Notes: generated by a model from the sequence alone, not told the origin. A DNA stretch of 31,736 bases from Euryarchaeota archaeon UBA91 (GCA_002499705.1 DAMU01000071.1:1-31736), one strand, 5' to 3'; numbered from the stretch's first letter, positions 7,878 to 16,000 are shown. Numbers and translations: made by a program.

Positions 7878-8279
7878 ATGACGGAAACTCGAAAAGTGAT
7901 TGTTGATGGAACTGAATTCGAAGTCGCCATTGAAGGCGAAGGGACTTCATGGTCTGCTACCGTTGAAGGGAAAACCTTCCAAATCGAGATCCCCGATGCG
8001 GCACCTGTCGCTAAGAAGAAGCGAAGTGGGAGCGGCAAAAAGAAAAAATCAGGAACAGTATCTGCAAATATCCCTGGTAAAGTCGTCACCGTTGAAGTCA
8101 AGCAAGGAGACGAAGTGGTTGAAGGACAAGTGATTTTGATTCTCGAGGCAATGAAAATGCAAAATGAGATTCAGGCACCTGTTACCGGTAAAGTAACTTC
8201 AGTGAATTGCGAGGAAGGTCAAGCAATTGAAGCAAATATTCCGCTGGTCATCATTGAGCCAGCACCAGAAACAGAGTGA
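7878..8279 (+). CDS. Biotin carboxyl carrier protein of acyl-CoA carboxylase
   Basis: The 133-residue protein ends in a biotinyl domain (about residues 60-128) with the target motif EAMKM; Lys93 would carry biotin. The typical hairpin PGKVVTVEVKQGDEVVEGQ precedes it, and a mirrored half, APVTGKVTSVNCEEGQAIEAN, follows. The N-terminal 40 residues form a small beta-rich segment (KVIVDGTEFEVAIEG), seen in archaeal and OadA/PycB-like carriers, joined by a Lys/Ser/Gly-rich linker (46-58) instead of the common Ala/Pro linker. The start ATG 7878 follows the small subunit by four bases with GGAAGTGAAG upstream. It shuttles carboxybiotin between biotin carboxylase (not present here) and PccB. Confidence 0.92.
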   Translation: MTETRKVIVDGTEFEVAIEGEGTSWSATVEGKTFQIEIPDAAPVAKKKRSGSGKKKKSGTVSANIPGKVVTVEVKQGDEVVEGQVILILEAMKMQNEIQAPVTGKVTSVNCEEGQAIEANIPLVIIEPAPETE

Positions 8280-8310
8280 GTCAGACTACCAAATCTCATT
8301 CGAGCAAACA

Positions 8311-8592
8311 ATGAATACGACCATTAAAGACCCTCAAGCATTTGTGCGTATCATGAGCGGACCAGCGGTGTGTGATTTCCCTGGATGTGGACAAGAAGGA
8401 GGCATTGTGTCTCGACTTTCCCCCGAAGGTTTCCTCGTCGCAACTGGAAAGAAGGCATATTCTTTTCGAGAAGCATACCGTCGATTCTACTATTGCACAA
8501 AATGCCATGATGAATTGATGGGCGGAGTTTGGTCCAGAGTTCGCAAGCCAGAAGACAAGAACGATGGCCATGTTGCACCTACAGCAATCTAA
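8311..8592 (+). CDS. Small zinc-binding protein, unknown function
   Basis: The 93-residue product has two cysteine pairs, C21-x4-C26 (CDFPGC) and C62-x2-C65 (CTKC, followed by His66), separated by about 35 residues that include an aromatic-rich stretch (REAYRRFYY). This is the pattern of a zinc ribbon or treble clef. The start ATG 8311 lies 31 bases after the biotin carrier gene; a second ATG at 8353 is possible but would cut close to the first Cys pair. No good ribosome site. It could be an operon-end passenger or a small nucleic-acid or protein binding factor. Family not recognised. Confidence 0.65.
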   Translation: MNTTIKDPQAFVRIMSGPAVCDFPGCGQEGGIVSRLSPEGFLVATGKKAYSFREAYRRFYYCTKCHDELMGGVWSRVRKPEDKNDGHVAPTAI

Positions 8593-8607
8593 TTTCGGCA
8601 GAGAGTC

Positions 8608-8618
8608 TCTTAAACTAT
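8608..8618 (+). promoter_or_regulatory. TATA box for the 8636 surface protein gene
   Basis: TCTTAAACTAT is A/T rich inside a mixed background and is centred about 23-24 bases before ATG 8636. The preceding gene stops at 8592, so the box is in clean intergenic sequence. The spacing predicts a leaderless transcript and supports ATG 8636 over ATG 8564. Confidence 0.5.
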
Positions 8619-8635
8619 CACGGAATCGCTTGTTT

Positions 8636-11600
8636 ATGCCCTCGTCGACGAGAACTACAGCCGCAAGCAAGACCAACGCCTTTTTTTTGGCATTGATGCT
8701 CGTGTTTACAACGCTTACCCTCGCAACTCCTACCGCTTCAGCGATAGGGCCAAATCAAAACGATTTCGCAACCGGTTTTGATCTACCAGATAACATGTCA
8801 GGCATCAATTCAACATTTGTTGCCAACCTTTCAGGGTTCGCTCCTGTGTATTTCTCTGACTTCGGAGAATTCGATGTCAATGATGATGAAGATTGGGTCG
8901 CAGTTAATCTTTCAGCAAATGAAGGGATGGCACTGGAACTTTCCTTTAATTCAACATATACTTCTTCAAACGGATCAACATATTTCAATGATTTTGATAT
9001 TGCTATCTATGATGTGAATGGAAACACCATGGATTCCTCATACATGTTCAATCCCGAATCTGTAAGCACGAATAATTCAGCCACTGCTCATGGAGGAACC
9101 GTTTATGTACAAATGTCGCGTTATGACGGCTATGGATTCTACACCCTTGACATTTGGACTTTCAGCACCTCTTCTGGCAACGGTACTGGCGGAGGCAATG
9201 GAACATCACCGCCATCAAACTGTGCTGGCTCAGGAACACTCGTTTCGGATATTCTTGAATCAAACGACGCTACACCAACTGCTACACAAGCTTCGATGTT
9301 GCCTCTTTCATGCACTGGTTTATCGATTCACACTTCAAGCGATCAGGATTATTTTGAAATCGATATGATCACGGGTGTGACCTATTATGCAAACATCACT
9401 TTTAACGGTGCGAACGGGGACATCGATACCGATTGGAACAGTGCAGCGGGGGCTTATCTCTCGAGCTCTGGTTCGACCGGAAATATTGAATCGATGACTG
9501 TTCTCTCATCCACAAATCAAACGACGTATCTGCAGGTCTATGGATACAGTGGCGACACCAATGTCTATGACATTTCAATCACAACAAATCTACCTGGAGG
9601 GGGCCAAACCTTTGAATCAGTTGAAGTTACCATGAACAGCACCACTGATTCATTACTTGAATTTACAGGATTAACCGTCGGAAATTCTTATGCTTACAAT
9701 TATTCAAGCGCTCAGTTTTTCATTAGTTCACCAGATAACTGGTCTGCTTCCACAAATGGAACCCTGAATGCAACAGCAACGACGATGATGGTCAATGCCA
9801 CACTACCCTCTCCTGTAGTGGAAGAATCAGAATATTGCTCTGTATCAGTATTGAAAGATACAACTGGCGCTATGCTTGACGAAGATTACGACTGCATATA
9901 CATCGAAATGCTTGAAATCGATGTCACCTCATCGACGACTGGTGAAATCTATGCATCGAACCTCACCATGTATACCGATTACACAATTTGGTGGCTTGTC
10001 TATGATAGAGTTGAATTCGACAACAACTTCACCAATTCTATGGACGTCGATACAGCACTATCAGCATCCGTTGTTGACCAAGTGAATGTTACCTTCTCTA
10101 CCGATACCGTCACCGATAAGTCTTGGCAAATTACATGGAATGGGCCGACGACCATGAACGATCATGGATTTGTTGCGTTCCTTTCCCTCAACAACACTCA
10201 AGTCAATTTAACTTCAAATGTAGGCGCAATTGGAATCCACAATGATGAGTTCATTCCTCAACTGCCAAGCATGCTCATTGACTCTTATTCGACCAGTTCA
10301 ACCTCTGCAACCAATGATGTCATGGTCAAAGGCAGCGACCTCGTGACTGGAGACCAATACAAATACCAAATTTTAGTCACCGATGCTGCGGGTGCTTCGC
10401 TTGCATCATCTGCTCTCACGAATTTCACTGCGACTGCTCAAAACATGAGTATGCCAGCGTTCACTTACGCAACACCAAACATGAGTGGAATATATTGTGC
10501 GGTCGTCAATCTGTATTCTGATGTCAATGTCCAGTTAATTGGAGACAGTGATTGTTTCTCTTTGACGCTTGATGATGATAACGATGGCGTTGCCAATGAG
10601 TATGACCTGTGTGCGAACACGACTGCTGGTGCAACTGTGGATATGAATGGATGCGAACTTTCTCAGAAAGATTCTGATGGTGATGGTTACAACGACCTCA
10701 TCGATGCATTCCCTACCGACAGCAGCCAGTATTCAGACCTTGACGGAGATGGTTATGGAGACAATCCAACTGGTAATTCACCCGATGCATTCCCATTAGA
10801 CAGTTCACAATGGAATGACCAAGATGGAGACGGTTATGGAGATAATCCAAACGGCAATTCATCTGATGCATTCCCATACGACCCAACTCAATGGTCTGAT
10901 CAAGACGGTGATGGTTACGGAGATAATTCTGCAGGCAATTATGCAGACGAGTATCCTGCAGACCCAACGCAATGGGAAGATTCTGATGGAGATGGATATG
11001 GAGATAATCCAACAGGTACAAACGGTGATGCATTCCCTGCTGACTCAAGCCAATGGTCTGACCAAGATGGTGATGGATATGGAGACAACCCAACCGGGAC
11101 ATCTCCTGATGAATTCCCGACCGACTCTACCCAATGGGAAGATTCCGATGGTGACGGCTATGGAGATAATCCAACTGGAAACAACGGTGATGCATTCCCA
11201 AGTGATGCTACCCAATGGACTGACCAAGATAACGATGGTTACGGTGATAATCAAGCCGGAAATGACCCCGATGCATTCCCTATGGATGGCACACAGTGGC
11301 AAGATTCTGATGGAGACGGGTACGGTGACAACCAAAACGGAAACGCTGCAGACCGATTCCCATCCGAGCCAACTCAATGGTTTGATGATGACGGCGATGG
11401 GTATGGAGATAATCCAAACGGTGACACTCCTGACCAATGTCTCAACACTCCTGCTGGGCAAACTGTCGATTCGAAGGGATGCAGCGCTCAGCAGAAAGAC
11501 GATGACCTCGATGGAGTAACCAACGACCTTGATGCGTGTCCTACCACACCAGCAGGCGAGACGGTAGACGATACAGGATGTTCCGGTTCACAAGAGGATG

Positions 11601-12736
11601 GAGATAACGATGGCGTTATGGATGCGTTTGATGCTTGTCCTATGACACCACTGGGTTATGCTGTGGATGCAGCTGGTTGTGCAGATTCACAACTTGACAC
11701 CGATGGAGACAGTATCAATGACCAACTGGATGAATGCCCTTCAACATCACCAGGAACTCTCGTAAATGGCGTAGGCTGCTCGGCAGCAGAGCGAGATACT
11801 GACAGCGATGGCATCAATGATATGGATGATCTGTGTCAAACGACCGCACAGGGTGCCGAAGTCGATGAAGATGGATGTTCTGATGCCCAGCGAGATGATG
11901 ATAACGATGCAATCTGGAACAGTGACGATTTATGTCCTGATACCGAAATTGGTCAAATCACCAATTCAACTGGATGTGCTGACAATCAAATTGACGATGA
12001 TAAGGATATGATTGACAATACAATTGATTCATGCCCTGCTACGCCTCAAGGTGAACAAGTCAACAACAGAGGTTGTGCAGACTCACAACTGGATACTGAT
12101 AACGACAACATCAACAACGTCAAAGATTTGTGTCCAAATACCGATGAAGAACATGGTGTTGACCTTGACGGATGTTCAGAATACCAAAAAGACGATGATG
12201 AAGACGGTGTGAAGAATATTGACGACGATTGTCCACTCTCACCTATTGGCTCAATTGTATTTGATGATGGATGCGCTTTAACGCAAATGGATACTGACCA
12301 AGACGGCATCAATGATGCAGAAGATGACTTCCCTCTTGACCGTAATGAAACTACAGACACTGATGGCGACGGGGTCTCAGACACCTATGACTACTATCCA
12401 GAAGACCCTGCACGTTCGGAGAAAGCCACTGAAAGTGGTGGAAGTGGTGGCTTAATCATCGCAATTGCCGCTCTGCTGATTTTCATTGCCATCGCAGCGT
12501 TACTTGTTGTTCGAAGAAATCAAGGTGCTACAGACGCTTCTCCTTTTGCTGAACAACAGTTCACTGACTCAGCAACCGATTCAAACATGCAATATGAAGC
12601 GGTGAAAGAAATTCCTTCGATTGGGCAAGAACCACAACAGTGGGAAGAGAATGGAGTAAACTGGTCAAAGGCTGCTGATGGTTCACTCTCATACTACGAT
12701 TCCGAATCGGGCGCTTGGATTGCCTATGAACAGTGA
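8636..12736 (+). CDS. Membrane-anchored surface protein with thrombospondin type 3-like calcium-binding repeats
   Basis: The 1366-residue protein begins with a signal peptide (hydrophobic core AFFLALMLVFTTLTLA, cleavage near ASA-IG, about residue 37). Two domains resembling bacterial pre-peptidase C-terminal domains follow (about residues 40-185 and 200-320; DDEDWVAV and SDQDYFEI), then Ig-like beta-rich segments to about 640. From about 645 to 1260 the chain is a calcium-binding rod of D-x-D-x-D-G-x-x-D motifs in two repeat classes, listed separately. A membrane span (LIIAIAALLIFIAIAALLVV, about 1273-1293) and an RR stop-transfer lead to a 70-residue cytoplasmic tail that ends in Trp- and Tyr-rich WSKAADGSLSYYDS and GAWIAYEQ. 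Many N-x-S/T sequons suggest N-glycosylation. The likely role is adhesion or cell-envelope structure; no catalytic motif is visible. Confidence 0.88.
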   Translation: MPSSTRTTAASKTNAFFLALMLVFTTLTLATPTASAIGPNQNDFATGFDLPDNMSGINSTFVANLSGFAPVYFSDFGEFDVNDDEDWVAVNLSANEGMALELSFNSTYTSSNGSTYFNDFDIAIYDVNGNTMDSSYMFNPESVSTNNSATAHGGTVYVQMSRYDGYGFYTLDIWTFSTSSGNGTGGGNGTSPPSNCAGSGTLVSDILESNDATPTATQASMLPLSCTGLSIHTSSDQDYFEIDMITGVTYYANITFNGANGDIDTDWNSAAGAYLSSSGSTGNIESMTVLSSTNQTTYLQVYGYSGDTNVYDISITTNLPGGGQTFESVEVTMNSTTDSLLEFTGLTVGNSYAYNYSSAQFFISSPDNWSASTNGTLNATATTMMVNATLPSPVVEESEYCSVSVLKDTTGAMLDEDYDCIYIEMLEIDVTSSTTGEIYASNLTMYTDYTIWWLVYDRVEFDNNFTNSMDVDTALSASVVDQVNVTFSTDTVTDKSWQITWNGPTTMNDHGFVAFLSLNNTQVNLTSNVGAIGIHNDEFIPQLPSMLIDSYSTSSTSATNDVMVKGSDLVTGDQYKYQILVTDAAGASLASSALTNFTATAQNMSMPAFTYATPNMSGIYCAVVNLYSDVNVQLIGDSDCFSLTLDDDNDGVANEYDLCANTTAGATVDMNGCELSQKDSDGDGYNDLIDAFPTDSSQYSDLDGDGYGDNPTGNSPDAFPLDSSQWNDQDGDGYGDNPNGNSSDAFPYDPTQWSDQDGDGYGDNSAGNYADEYPADPTQWEDSDGDGYGDNPTGTNGDAFPADSSQWSDQDGDGYGDNPTGTSPDEFPTDSTQWEDSDGDGYGDNPTGNNGDAFPSDATQWTDQDNDGYGDNQAGNDPDAFPMDGTQWQDSDGDGYGDNQNGNAADRFPSEPTQWFDDDGDGYGDNPNGDTPDQCLNTPAGQTVDSKGCSAQQKDDDLDGVTNDLDACPTTPAGETVDDTGCSGSQEDGDNDGVMDAFDACPMTPLGYAVDAAGCADSQLDTDGDSINDQLDECPSTSPGTLVNGVGCSAAERDTDSDGINDMDDLCQTTAQGAEVDEDGCSDAQRDDDNDAIWNSDDLCPDTEIGQITNSTGCADNQIDDDKDMIDNTIDSCPATPQGEQVNNRGCADSQLDTDNDNINNVKDLCPNTDEEHGVDLDGCSEYQKDDDEDGVKNIDDDCPLSPIGSIVFDDGCALTQMDTDQDGINDAEDDFPLDRNETTDTDGDGVSDTYDYYPEDPARSEKATESGGSGGLIIAIAALLIFIAIAALLVVRRNQGATDASPFAEQQFTDSATDSNMQYEAVKEIPSIGQEPQQWEENGVNWSKAADGSLSYYDSESGAWIAYEQ
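10736..11440 (+). repeat. 81-bp tandem repeat, about 8.7 copies, encoding 27-residue calcium-binding units
   Basis: Units start at 10736, 10817, 10898, 10979, 11060, 11141, 11222, 11303 and a partial one at 11384, a strict 81-base period with no indels. Each encodes D-x-D-G-D-G-Y-G-D-N, then a Gly/Asn-rich turn, D-A-F-P, and a T-Q-W ending. Third positions vary between copies, so the repeats are not a recent expansion, though alternating D-Q-D and D-S-D units suggest that pairs were duplicated together. One shorter 22-residue unit precedes them. Confidence 0.9.
11430..12285 (+). repeat. Cysteine-containing thrombospondin type 3-like repeats, about nine copies
   Basis: Each unit of about 32-37 residues holds D-x-C-P-x-T-P-x-G-x-x-V-D-x-x-G-C followed by a D-x-D-x-D-G/A/M/N-x-x-D calcium loop. 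The two Cys per unit are placed for an intra-repeat disulphide. This form is the OmpA-linker type of thrombospondin repeat. One more copy (DLCANTTAGATVDMNGC) precedes the 81-bp array around 10605-10655, so the array appears inserted between two members of this class. Confidence 0.8.
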
Positions 12737-12774
12737 AGGCAAGACTCTTCAATGACTGCTCAATCCAATGTTTG

Positions 12775-13254
12775 ATGTCGCGAAGAGTCATACTCATGCG
12801 CCATGCGAAAAGCGATTGGAATGATTCAGCTTTATCTGACCATCAACGACCTTTGAACCCAAGAGGAAAACGAGATGCTCCGAGAATGGCAGAGAAATTA
12901 TCAGAATTAGGTTGGAAACCAAATAGAGTTCTCACCAGTGACTCACAGAGAACGATGGAGACATTGGACTTGATGAAGGGCAAATTTGGTGAAATCTCCA
13001 TTGAGCCATTGACCGAATTGTATCATCCAACAGTGCCGACTCTGTTTTCATGCATGGCGTCTTCACAACCAGAGGAAACACTGCTGATTCTTGCTCACAA
13101 TCCGGCAACTGAACTTGCAGTGTATGAACTGACGGGTGAATACCACCCCATGCCTACTGCTGCGTGTGCGCTGTTTATCGAACAAGGCGACACTTGGATG
13201 TGTCAACAGATTCTGCGCCCTAAGGAACTCTTTGGCAAGGACAATCAATCTTGA
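12775..13254 (+). CDS. SixA-like histidine phosphatase
   Basis: The 159-residue protein belongs to the histidine phosphatase (phosphoglycerate mutase-like) superfamily, SixA branch. It starts MSRRVILMRHAKSDW, with the R-H-A catalytic motif (phospho-accepting His10), then the SixA-like HQRPLNPRGKRDAPRMAEKL, TSDSQRTMET near residue 54, and the second active His in LILAHNPATE. SixA proteins remove phosphate from phosphohistidine or other small phospho-substrates in the cytoplasm. ATG 12775 was chosen because the family begins a few residues before RHA; GTG 12733 would overlap the stop of the surface protein. It is convergent with the next gene, with one base between the stops. Target unknown. 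Confidence 0.85.
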   Translation: MSRRVILMRHAKSDWNDSALSDHQRPLNPRGKRDAPRMAEKLSELGWKPNRVLTSDSQRTMETLDLMKGKFGEISIEPLTELYHPTVPTLFSCMASSQPEETLLILAHNPATELAVYELTGEYHPMPTAACALFIEQGDTWMCQQILRPKELFGKDNQS

Positions 13255-13255
13255 A

Positions 13256-13798
13256 TCAATTGCCTTTTGCAAAATCAACCATTCTCTCAATTGGAAGGTG
13301 GTCAACAGTATCTTTGCAATAATGTGCTTCGACAATTTTACCGTCCTCATCGATCAAGATATCAACTGGAAGGGTAGAAAGTTTAGGAATTGAGAGCGTC
13401 AATGGAATGTAACCACGAACGACCGTTTCCAAGAACGTAAGTGGAGCACGTAAAGGCGCCAACATGACTCTGAAAAAGGATTTCTTCACTCCGTTATTGA
13501 GGAAGTGTTCGTAGGTTTCATCTGCAACCAATGTGAAAGGAACTTCGTGCTTTTTCATTCGCTTCTTCAAAGCACTCAACTTCGCATCGAAAATGCCAAC
13601 CATTACCGTATCTTCAGGGAATTCTCCCCAACGCTTGACCAGTCGGTGAACGCGAAGGTTACAGAATGGACATGAATCAAAACGGAAAAAGGTTAGAATG
13701 ACTCGCTTTCCCTTAAATTTTGAAAGGTCAAAGTCAGTTCCATCTACTGCAGGCAGTACAATTGTTGGTGCATCATCACCGACACTCAGTTGAGGCAT
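13256..13798 (-). CDS. Peroxiredoxin-like thioredoxin-fold protein
   Basis: This 180-residue protein has the AhpC/TSA-type opening VGDDAPTIVLPAVDG, then FKGKRVILTFFR and a C-x-x-C active site, DSCPFCNLRV, with Cys43 and Cys46. The DSCPFCNLRV form is typical of the peroxiredoxin-like family in which the peroxidatic Cys is followed by a nearby resolving Cys. The C-terminal half has LPVDILIDEDGKIVEAHY, the usual thioredoxin-fold strand pair with cis-Pro. The expected role is peroxide reduction or thiol redox in the cytoplasm; no signal peptide. With a glutamate-cysteine ligase in the same window a low-molecular-weight thiol could be its reductant, but this is speculation. It precedes no co-directional gene closely. 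Confidence 0.8.
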   Translation of the reverse strand: MPQLSVGDDAPTIVLPAVDGTDFDLSKFKGKRVILTFFRFDSCPFCNLRVHRLVKRWGEFPEDTVMVGIFDAKLSALKKRMKKHEVPFTLVADETYEHFLNNGVKKSFFRVMLAPLRAPLTFLETVVRGYIPLTLSIPKLSTLPVDILIDEDGKIVEAHYCKDTVDHLPIERMVDFAKGN

Positions 13799-13817
13799 GT
13801 AACCCCCTGCTAAGCAT

Positions 13818-13826
13818 GGCTTTAGA
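13818..13826 (-). promoter_or_regulatory. Possible TATA box for the peroxiredoxin-like gene
   Basis: On the minus strand this reads TCTAAAGCC, centred about 24-25 bases before ATG 13798, again at leaderless spacing. No Shine-Dalgarno is seen before the ATG, although the upstream GGGGGTTAC is G-rich. Confidence 0.35.
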
Positions 13827-13855
13827 CTGTTTGCCTTGAATGCTCAATTGGAAAA

Positions 13856-15211
13856 TCAGACAATACCGTGAGCTTCCATTGCTTCTGCAATTTTCAGGAA
13901 ACCTGCGACGTTTGCTCCAAAGACATAATCTCCTGGACGGCCATACTTTTCTGCAGTTTCAGCAGCATTCTTGTGAATGTTCACCATGATGTTGTCGAGT
14001 TTTGCATCAACTTCTTCACGAGTCCAGCCCATCCGAAGTGAGTTTTGAGACATTTCCAGACCGGATGTAGCAACGCCACCTGCATTACTTGCCTTTCCTG
14101 GTGCAAACATGATACCGTTCTTGTGGAACACTTCGACTGCTTCAGGAGTGCACGGCATGTTTGCGCCTTCAGCCACAGCGAGAACGTTATTGTCGACAAG
14201 CATCTGAGCCTCAGTGCCATTGACTTCATTTTGAGTAGCACACGGCAGAGCAACATCAACATTGACTCCCCAAAGACCATTAGAAGATGGTTCGGGTGCT
14301 GACGCAGTGAAGGTTGCGCTACTGAACTCTGCAGCATATTCAGAGATTCGTCCACGACGGTTATTCTTCAGATCCATAATCCAAGCTAACTTTGCACGGT
14401 CAATACCGTCTGTGTCGTGAATGAACCCACTTGAATCCGACATTGTAACTGGTTTACCACCAAGGTCAAGCACTTTTTCACAAGCATATTGAGCGACGTT
14501 TCCAGAACCTGAAATTGAGACGGTTGCCCCTTCAAAGGATTTCCCTTTTGCTGCAAGCATTTCACGTGCGAAGTAAACAAGACCGTATCCGGTTGCTTCT
14601 GGTCGGATTAAAGATCCGCCATAAGACAAGCCCTTTCCGGTAAGAACGCCTGCTTGGAATTCATTTCGAAGTTTCTTATACATTCCAAACATGTAACCAA
14701 TTTCTCTTCCGCCTACGCCGATATCACCGGCGGGAACGTCGCAGTTGTGGCCAATGTGTCGCCAAAGTTCCATCATGAAAGATTGACAAAAACGCATGAC
14801 TTCAGCATCTGACTTTCCTTTCGGATTGAAGTCTGCTCCACCTTTGCCACCACCCATCGGCAAACCCGTGAGTGAGTTCTTGAAAATCTGCTCAAAGGCA
14901 AGGAACTTGAGGATAGATGCATTTACGCTCGGGTGGAAACGAAGTCCGCCCTTGTATGGTCCGATTGCTCCGTTAAACTGGATTCGGAATCCACGATTGA
15001 CGTGAACATTACCTGCATCGTCAACCCAAGGCACTCGGAAATGTATGAGGCGTTCTGGCTCAACGATTCGCTCAACAATAGAACGGTATTCAGGCTGAGC
15101 TTCAAGAACTGGTTCAAGGGATTCTAAGACTTCCCAAACGGCTTGGTGGAATTCAGGTTGGCTTGGGTCGCGTGCAACCACAGATTCATAGATTTCTTTT
15201 GTTATACTCAT
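13856..15211 (-). CDS. gdhA: Glutamate dehydrogenase, NADP-type, hexameric bacterial-like
   Basis: The 451-residue protein reads through as a canonical small hexameric glutamate dehydrogenase, converting 2-oxoglutarate and ammonia to glutamate. Motifs: GPYKGGLRFHPSVN near residue 85, the catalytic lysine block LPMGGGKGGADFNPKG near 118-133, DVPAGDIGVGGREIGYM near 160, the dinucleotide fold SGSGNVAQYACEK near 235, and PCATQNE and AEGANMPCTPEA near 325 and 345. The motifs match the Escherichia coli NADP-dependent enzyme almost word for word, more closely than the classical archaeal enzyme, so acquisition from bacteria is likely. ATG 15211 is the natural start; a possible A/T box TCATACATA at 15228-15236 is slightly close for leaderless spacing. 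The 112 bases to the next upstream gene hold nothing else recognisable. Confidence 0.95.
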   Translation of the reverse strand: MSITKEIYESVVARDPSQPEFHQAVWEVLESLEPVLEAQPEYRSIVERIVEPERLIHFRVPWVDDAGNVHVNRGFRIQFNGAIGPYKGGLRFHPSVNASILKFLAFEQIFKNSLTGLPMGGGKGGADFNPKGKSDAEVMRFCQSFMMELWRHIGHNCDVPAGDIGVGGREIGYMFGMYKKLRNEFQAGVLTGKGLSYGGSLIRPEATGYGLVYFAREMLAAKGKSFEGATVSISGSGNVAQYACEKVLDLGGKPVTMSDSSGFIHDTDGIDRAKLAWIMDLKNNRRGRISEYAAEFSSATFTASAPEPSSNGLWGVNVDVALPCATQNEVNGTEAQMLVDNNVLAVAEGANMPCTPEAVEVFHKNGIMFAPGKASNAGGVATSGLEMSQNSLRMGWTREEVDAKLDNIMVNIHKNAAETAEKYGRPGDYVFGANVAGFLKIAEAMEAHGIV

Positions 15212-15323
15212 GTTAGCACCGTAGGGGTATGTATGAGCCGTGCGAATGAAAGTCCCCTTCTAAGTATTACCATGGACAGAGTTGCTTAGAGGTGCAGTTG
15301 GAGACAAATGGGCTACTTGCAAA

Positions 15324-15770
15324 TCAAAAAGGGCAGACGGTATTGAATCGCTTCAATCGTTCAAGTCTTCGAACACCGTTTGAATCGGTTTCTGCCATAG
15401 CGAGAATAGCCTCTTCGATCATAGAATGTTGGTCTTCTTGTAAACCAATAAGCGTTCGAAGAACTGTGAGCATTGCCCACTCATCTTCGGTGATCACTTC
15501 GTCATCCAAAGCTGCAATCAAGGCCGATTGGTAGGTGATGGCATCTCCAGTGTGATGGCCAGAGTAGTCAAATTCAGTTCCGTCAAACGGATTTTTCGCC
15601 TCACCCCTTACGACGGCAAGGCAGGAAGCAGTGTCGCTGGGATTGACGCCAAGAGCGACGGCAAGAACGTGCAAGATGCTTGCCTCATCATCAGTAATGA
15701 TGGAATCCTCCATTGCACTGGTGAGTGTTCGCAGGTAGAGGTAGAGTCCACGGGATGGTTCAAGAGCCAT
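15324..15770 (-). CDS. TerB-like all-helical protein with an internal duplication
   Basis: The 148-residue protein appears all-helical and contains two related halves. Residues about 10-45 (YLRTLTSAMEDSIITDDEAS, then ILHVLAVALGV) and about 82-118 (ALIAALDDEVITEDEWAMLT, then VLRTLIGL) share the pattern L-x-x-A-x-x-D-x-x-I/V-T-x-D/E-E-x-x-x-L-x-x-L. That pattern, an acidic turn with T-x-D-E then hydrophobic helices, is like TerB/tellurite-resistance and DnaJ-associated TerB-like domains, which may bind metal through the acidic residues. Start ATG 15770. It lies 112 bases downstream... of nothing on its strand except gdhA, which it precedes, and is divergent from a ribbon-helix-helix gene. Family placement is tentative and the function unknown. 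Confidence 0.6.
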   Translation of the reverse strand: MALEPSRGLYLYLRTLTSAMEDSIITDDEASILHVLAVALGVNPSDTASCLAVVRGEAKNPFDGTEFDYSGHHTGDAITYQSALIAALDDEVITEDEWAMLTVLRTLIGLQEDQHSMIEEAILAMAETDSNGVRRLERLKRFNTVCPF

Positions 15771-15828
15771 GTATCGTGCTAAAGTTGCCCGTATTAGAAG
15801 GTTCTACTGGGCGACTCAAGGCGTCGGT

Positions 15829-15840
15829 ATACAATTGTAT
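15829..15840. promoter_or_regulatory. Perfect 12-bp palindrome, candidate operator
   Basis: ATACAATTGTAT is its own reverse complement. It lies in the 230-base region between the divergent TerB-like and ribbon-helix-helix genes, 59 bases before the TerB-like start. Ribbon-helix-helix dimers bind short palindromes, so it is a natural candidate site for the neighbouring regulator. The link is inferred from position. Confidence 0.4.
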
Positions 15841-15871
15841 GACGACTGAATACGAAATTGTCTACAAAATC

Positions 15872-15895
15872 GCCCCTTGTATGGTGAAAAGGGGC
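15872..15895. other. Hairpin in the TerB-like / ribbon-helix-helix intergenic region
   Basis: GCCCCTT (15872-15878) and AAGGGGC (15889-15895) form a perfect seven-base-pair stem with a ten-base loop. No T-run follows on either strand, so a terminator is unlikely. It may be a second protein-binding site or an RNA structure in a leader. Confidence 0.35.
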
Positions 15896-15955
15896 AACTG
15901 CGAACTGTTTTCCAGTGTAATCACTTGTAAGTCAATATGTCATCAATTACGCTAC

Positions 15956-15967
15956 ATTGATATACTG
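15956..15967 (+). promoter_or_regulatory. TATA box for the ribbon-helix-helix gene
   Basis: ATTGATATACTG is a good archaeal TATA-like element about 40 bases before ATG 16001. Initiation about 25 bases downstream would leave a leader of roughly 12-16 bases that includes the GGAGG at 15989-15993. This gene therefore looks leadered, unlike the surface-protein genes here. Confidence 0.5.
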
Positions 15968-16000
15968 TCTCACCTACCCTATGGATACGGAGGAATCAAA

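Noticed and set aside
8564..8635. Earlier ATG for the 8636 surface protein
   Set aside because: It would overlap the zinc-binding gene and put 24 charged residues before the signal peptide, and the TATA box at 8608 would be inside it.
10736..11440. Regular 81-bp repeats that might be a CRISPR array or satellite
   Set aside because: They are in frame inside a long coding region, the period is 81 bases with no unique spacers, and they encode calcium-binding motifs.
15725..16000. Longer start for the ribbon-helix-helix gene, in the same open frame
   Set aside because: GGAGG seven bases before ATG 16001 and a TATA box at 15956 mark the real start; the upstream part has no protein-like pattern and includes the palindrome and hairpin.
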